64,000 nucleotides of DNA from JADGHX01 sp037200125 (GTDB lineage Bacteria; Pseudomonadota; Gammaproteobacteria; Steroidobacterales; Steroidobacteraceae), in the NCBI GenBank assembly GCA_037200125.1, contig JBBCGS010000001.1, positions 310,001-374,000 on the forward strand, read 5' to 3'. Under the pieces are notes generated by a model. The model was given only the letters and a program-made list of their open reading frames with translations, ran no database searches and was not told the origin of the DNA. The translations under genes and the position numbers were made by a program. This document shows, in pieces, positions 62,417 through 64,000 of this stretch. Numbering within the stretch: position 1 is the stretch's first letter; every line of letters starts with the position of its first letter.

Positions 62417-63145
62417 ATGATCCGCCCATCAAGCTCGCGAATTGCCTCCACCGCAGCGTTCGTTCTGGGAATGGCGTTGCTCGCCCCGGCGGTTTCCATG
62501 TCCGCGAACGCGCAGCGCCCTGACGTCGCGCCCGCTGCGACAAATGGCGATGTGGCATGGAAGGCGGATGGAAATAGAGGCGTCTGGATTCAGCGCGAGG
62601 GTGAGCGCCGGTACTACGCTCGCTTTTCGGCCCCCTGCAAGGGCTTGCCGGAAGCGGCCGACGTCCGAGTCAATCCGGATGCCGACGGTCTGCTGAGCGG
62701 CGGTAGCTCCATCACGGTGGGGAGCGCGGAGCGTTGCGCGTTTAGCGATCTGCGTCTCGATGAGGAACCTGCGCAGGCGGCAAATGCGGTCCCGGCACAC
62801 GGGCATGCGCCCCTTGCCTGGCAGCTGGAGCCCAGTGAGCTGAAAGATCTCGTTTCCGCCGCATCGTCCGAGCTTGGCGCGGACGATGCCATTGACGTCG
62901 AGCAGAGCGACGGCTCGGTCGTGCCGGGCATCGTCGTTCGAAGCGATGCCGCCGAGCCCGACGAAGCCCGCACTCGTGTCGAGGCGCCGTGCGGGCTTGC
63001 AAGCACGGTCTGGGCATTCGCGCACCCCGCATCGGCCTGGCGGATCCTGGCGCCGATTCCTCCCACCACCAACACCGGTGCGTGTTTCATTGCGGCCTCT
63101 GGTGGGGCGGATCCCTGGGCCGCCTCGGGCCTGCCGCAAAGTTAG
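62417..63145 (+). CDS. Exported DUF6491-like protein 2 with C-terminal extension
   Basis: A 242-residue secreted protein. A signal peptide (STAAFVLGMALLAPAVSMSANA) precedes a domain matching the product at 50707: VAWKADGNRGVWIQ, RRYYARFSAPC and a second Cys in SAERCAFSDL. After about residue 125 it carries an extra 115 residues of no recognised family (LEPSELKDLVSAASSELG...). The extension may be a separate domain, or a frame error near 62780-62800 may have opened read-through. The first 125 residues are well supported and the tail less so. Transcription is from box E. Confidence 0.75.
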   Translation: MIRPSSSRIASTAAFVLGMALLAPAVSMSANAQRPDVAPAATNGDVAWKADGNRGVWIQREGERRYYARFSAPCKGLPEAADVRVNPDADGLLSGGSSITVGSAERCAFSDLRLDEEPAQAANAVPAHGHAPLAWQLEPSELKDLVSAASSELGADDAIDVEQSDGSVVPGIVVRSDAAEPDEARTRVEAPCGLASTVWAFAHPASAWRILAPIPPTTNTGACFIAASGGADPWAASGLPQS

Positions 63146-63334
63146 CGCACGGGTTTCTCGCGCACGTGAGTGCGGCCAGCTCAACGGCAGCGGAACGGGA
63201 CGGGATCGAGTTTCCGCGAGCCGGTCTGAATTGCGGTCTGCGCATTCGTCATGCGACGCTGCTGATGAAGGCCGTGATGTCGTGGCCCGCCGAGGCGGGA
63301 GAGGGTTCATGCAAAGCGCTGCGCGAGTCGGTCG

Positions 63335-64000
63335 GTGACTGCAATCCGGCACCGGGGCCGCGCGCGCTCGGGTGTGCCTTTCATGACTCTCATCGTGGTG
63401 GTTACGGCTGTGGCCGCGCGCGCCGCCGATCCGCAGACGTATCACGTGGAGATCGCCTCGAGCGGCGATCGGGCGATGGACGCTTCGCTTCATGAGGCTT
63501 CGGAGCTGGAGTCCTTGCGCACGCCGGCGCCGGTCAGTCCTTTCGGATTGATCGCGCGCGCCCGCGCCGACGTCGATCGACTCGAGACGGTGCTCGAGAG
63601 TCGAGGTTTCTACCGGAGCCGCATCGCCATCACGATCGACGATCGGCCACTCAACGACCCGCAGCTCGGTGATGCGCTGAGCGCGCTGCCGAAGGGCAGT
63701 GACGCGCGGGTTGCCATCCGTGTGGAACGCGGACCGCTGTATCACCTGCGCCGGATCGAGATCGACGGCGAGCTTCCGTCTGCCGCCCGCGATGAGCTGA
63801 AGCTTGCGCCGGGTGCGCCGGCGATCGCCGCCGAGGTGCTGGCGGGTGCCGCGCGCATGCAAACCGCGCTTGCGGATCAGGGCTTTGCCTTTGCGGTAGT
63901 CGATCCGCCGGTCGCGACCGAAGATGCGGCCGCGCAGGTACTCGATTTGCGCTTTCGCGTGGATACCGGACCGAGCGTGCGGATCGGCGAGATTCGATTC
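63335..64000 (+). CDS. tamA: TamA-like outer membrane assembly protein (3' end outside window)
   Basis: The N-terminal part of an Omp85-family protein. A signal (GTG at 63335 gives a basic n-region, or ATG at 63383; core LIVVVTAVAARA) is followed by POTRA-like repeats: YHVEIASSGDRAMDASLHEASELESL, VDRLETVLESRGFYRSRIAITIDDRP, RVAIRVERGPLYHLRRIEIDGELP and MQTALADQGFAFAVVDPPV...RFRVDTGPSVRIGEIRF. This spacing and sequence are typical of TamA, which with TamB inserts autotransporters and other barrels or moves phospholipids. The barrel domain should lie beyond 64000. The 189-bp gap before it (63146-63334) shows nothing else. Confidence 0.85.
   Translation, partial: MTAIRHRGRARSGVPFMTLIVVVTAVAARAADPQTYHVEIASSGDRAMDASLHEASELESLRTPAPVSPFGLIARARADVDRLETVLESRGFYRSRIAITIDDRPLNDPQLGDALSALPKGSDARVAIRVERGPLYHLRRIEIDGELPSAARDELKLAPGAPAIAAEVLAGAARMQTALADQGFAFAVVDPPVATEDAAAQVLDLRFRVDTGPSVRIGEIRF

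Noticed and set aside
1..64000. CRISPR arrays, tRNA or rRNA genes, intact transposases, prophage genes
   Set aside because: No regularly spaced direct repeats, no rRNA-like or tRNA-like segments noticed, and no transposase, integrase or phage structural motifs in any frame I read.

Overview
The window is high-GC DNA from a Gram-negative proteobacterium. It carries TonB-dependent receptors (TBDRs), FecI/FecR surface signalling, RND tripartite pumps, TamA, SoxR and UrcA-type genes. My best guess is a gammaproteobacterium of the Steroidobacteraceae/Nevskiales/Xanthomonadales sort, but no rRNA is present to prove it. There are no tRNA, rRNA or CRISPR features, and no transposase was recognised.

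Layout. (1) 1-11.4 kb: a TBDR cut by the window edge, a secreted protein starting with a Cys-containing 'DCD.ACL' motif, then a redox block. The block holds a sterol-desaturase-like membrane hydroxylase, a CDGSH protein, a frameshifted aldo/keto reductase, an FAD-linked 2-hydroxyacid oxidase, two SoxR paralogues and a ferredoxin reductase. Three near-perfect SoxR boxes, each in a 19-bp-spacer promoter, tie the block together. (2) 11.7-17.5 kb: an AcrAB-TolC-like pump operon. (3) 17.6-32 kb: two FecI/FecR/TBDR signalling systems, a PQQ-dehydrogenase with an internal deletion, another TBDR and a SnoaL-like protein. (4) 32.1-43.4 kb: a tightly packed plus-strand island with a carboxylesterase, three NTF2-like proteins, an AraC regulator, a carotenoid/lignostilbene dioxygenase, a small Tat-signal protein, a third 'DCD.ACL' protein, a TBDR and an SDR. 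This looks like an uptake-and-cleavage pathway for a hydrophobic, probably plant-derived, ester or stilbene/carotenoid-like substrate (inference). (5) 41.2-47.0 kb: a stretch where nearly every gene is broken by small, mostly +1, frameshifts (TBDR, SDR, Deg protease, diguanylate cyclase, UrcA) plus a remnant of a HEPN-MNT module. The indel type suggests poor consensus sequence as much as real decay. (6) 47.2-63.1 kb: an orphan response regulator, a 323-bp MITE-like inverted repeat, a TctE/QseC-type two-component system, several very small envelope proteins, two DUF6491-like proteins, an MdtABC-type pump operon with its own outer membrane channel, a previously hidden short ORF and a YXWGXW protein. 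(7) 63.3 kb to the end: the start of tamA.

Two regulatory networks can be read from the DNA. The first is a SoxR regulon around 4-9 kb. The second is a family of five promoters with two GTCA(G/A)-type half-sites exactly 11 bp apart, followed at a fixed distance by a TACCGT-like -10 element. These five precede the small-protein genes, the MdtABC operon, the YXWGXW gene and both DUF6491 genes, all lying around the two-component system. That looks like an envelope-stress regulon of an OmpR-family regulator.
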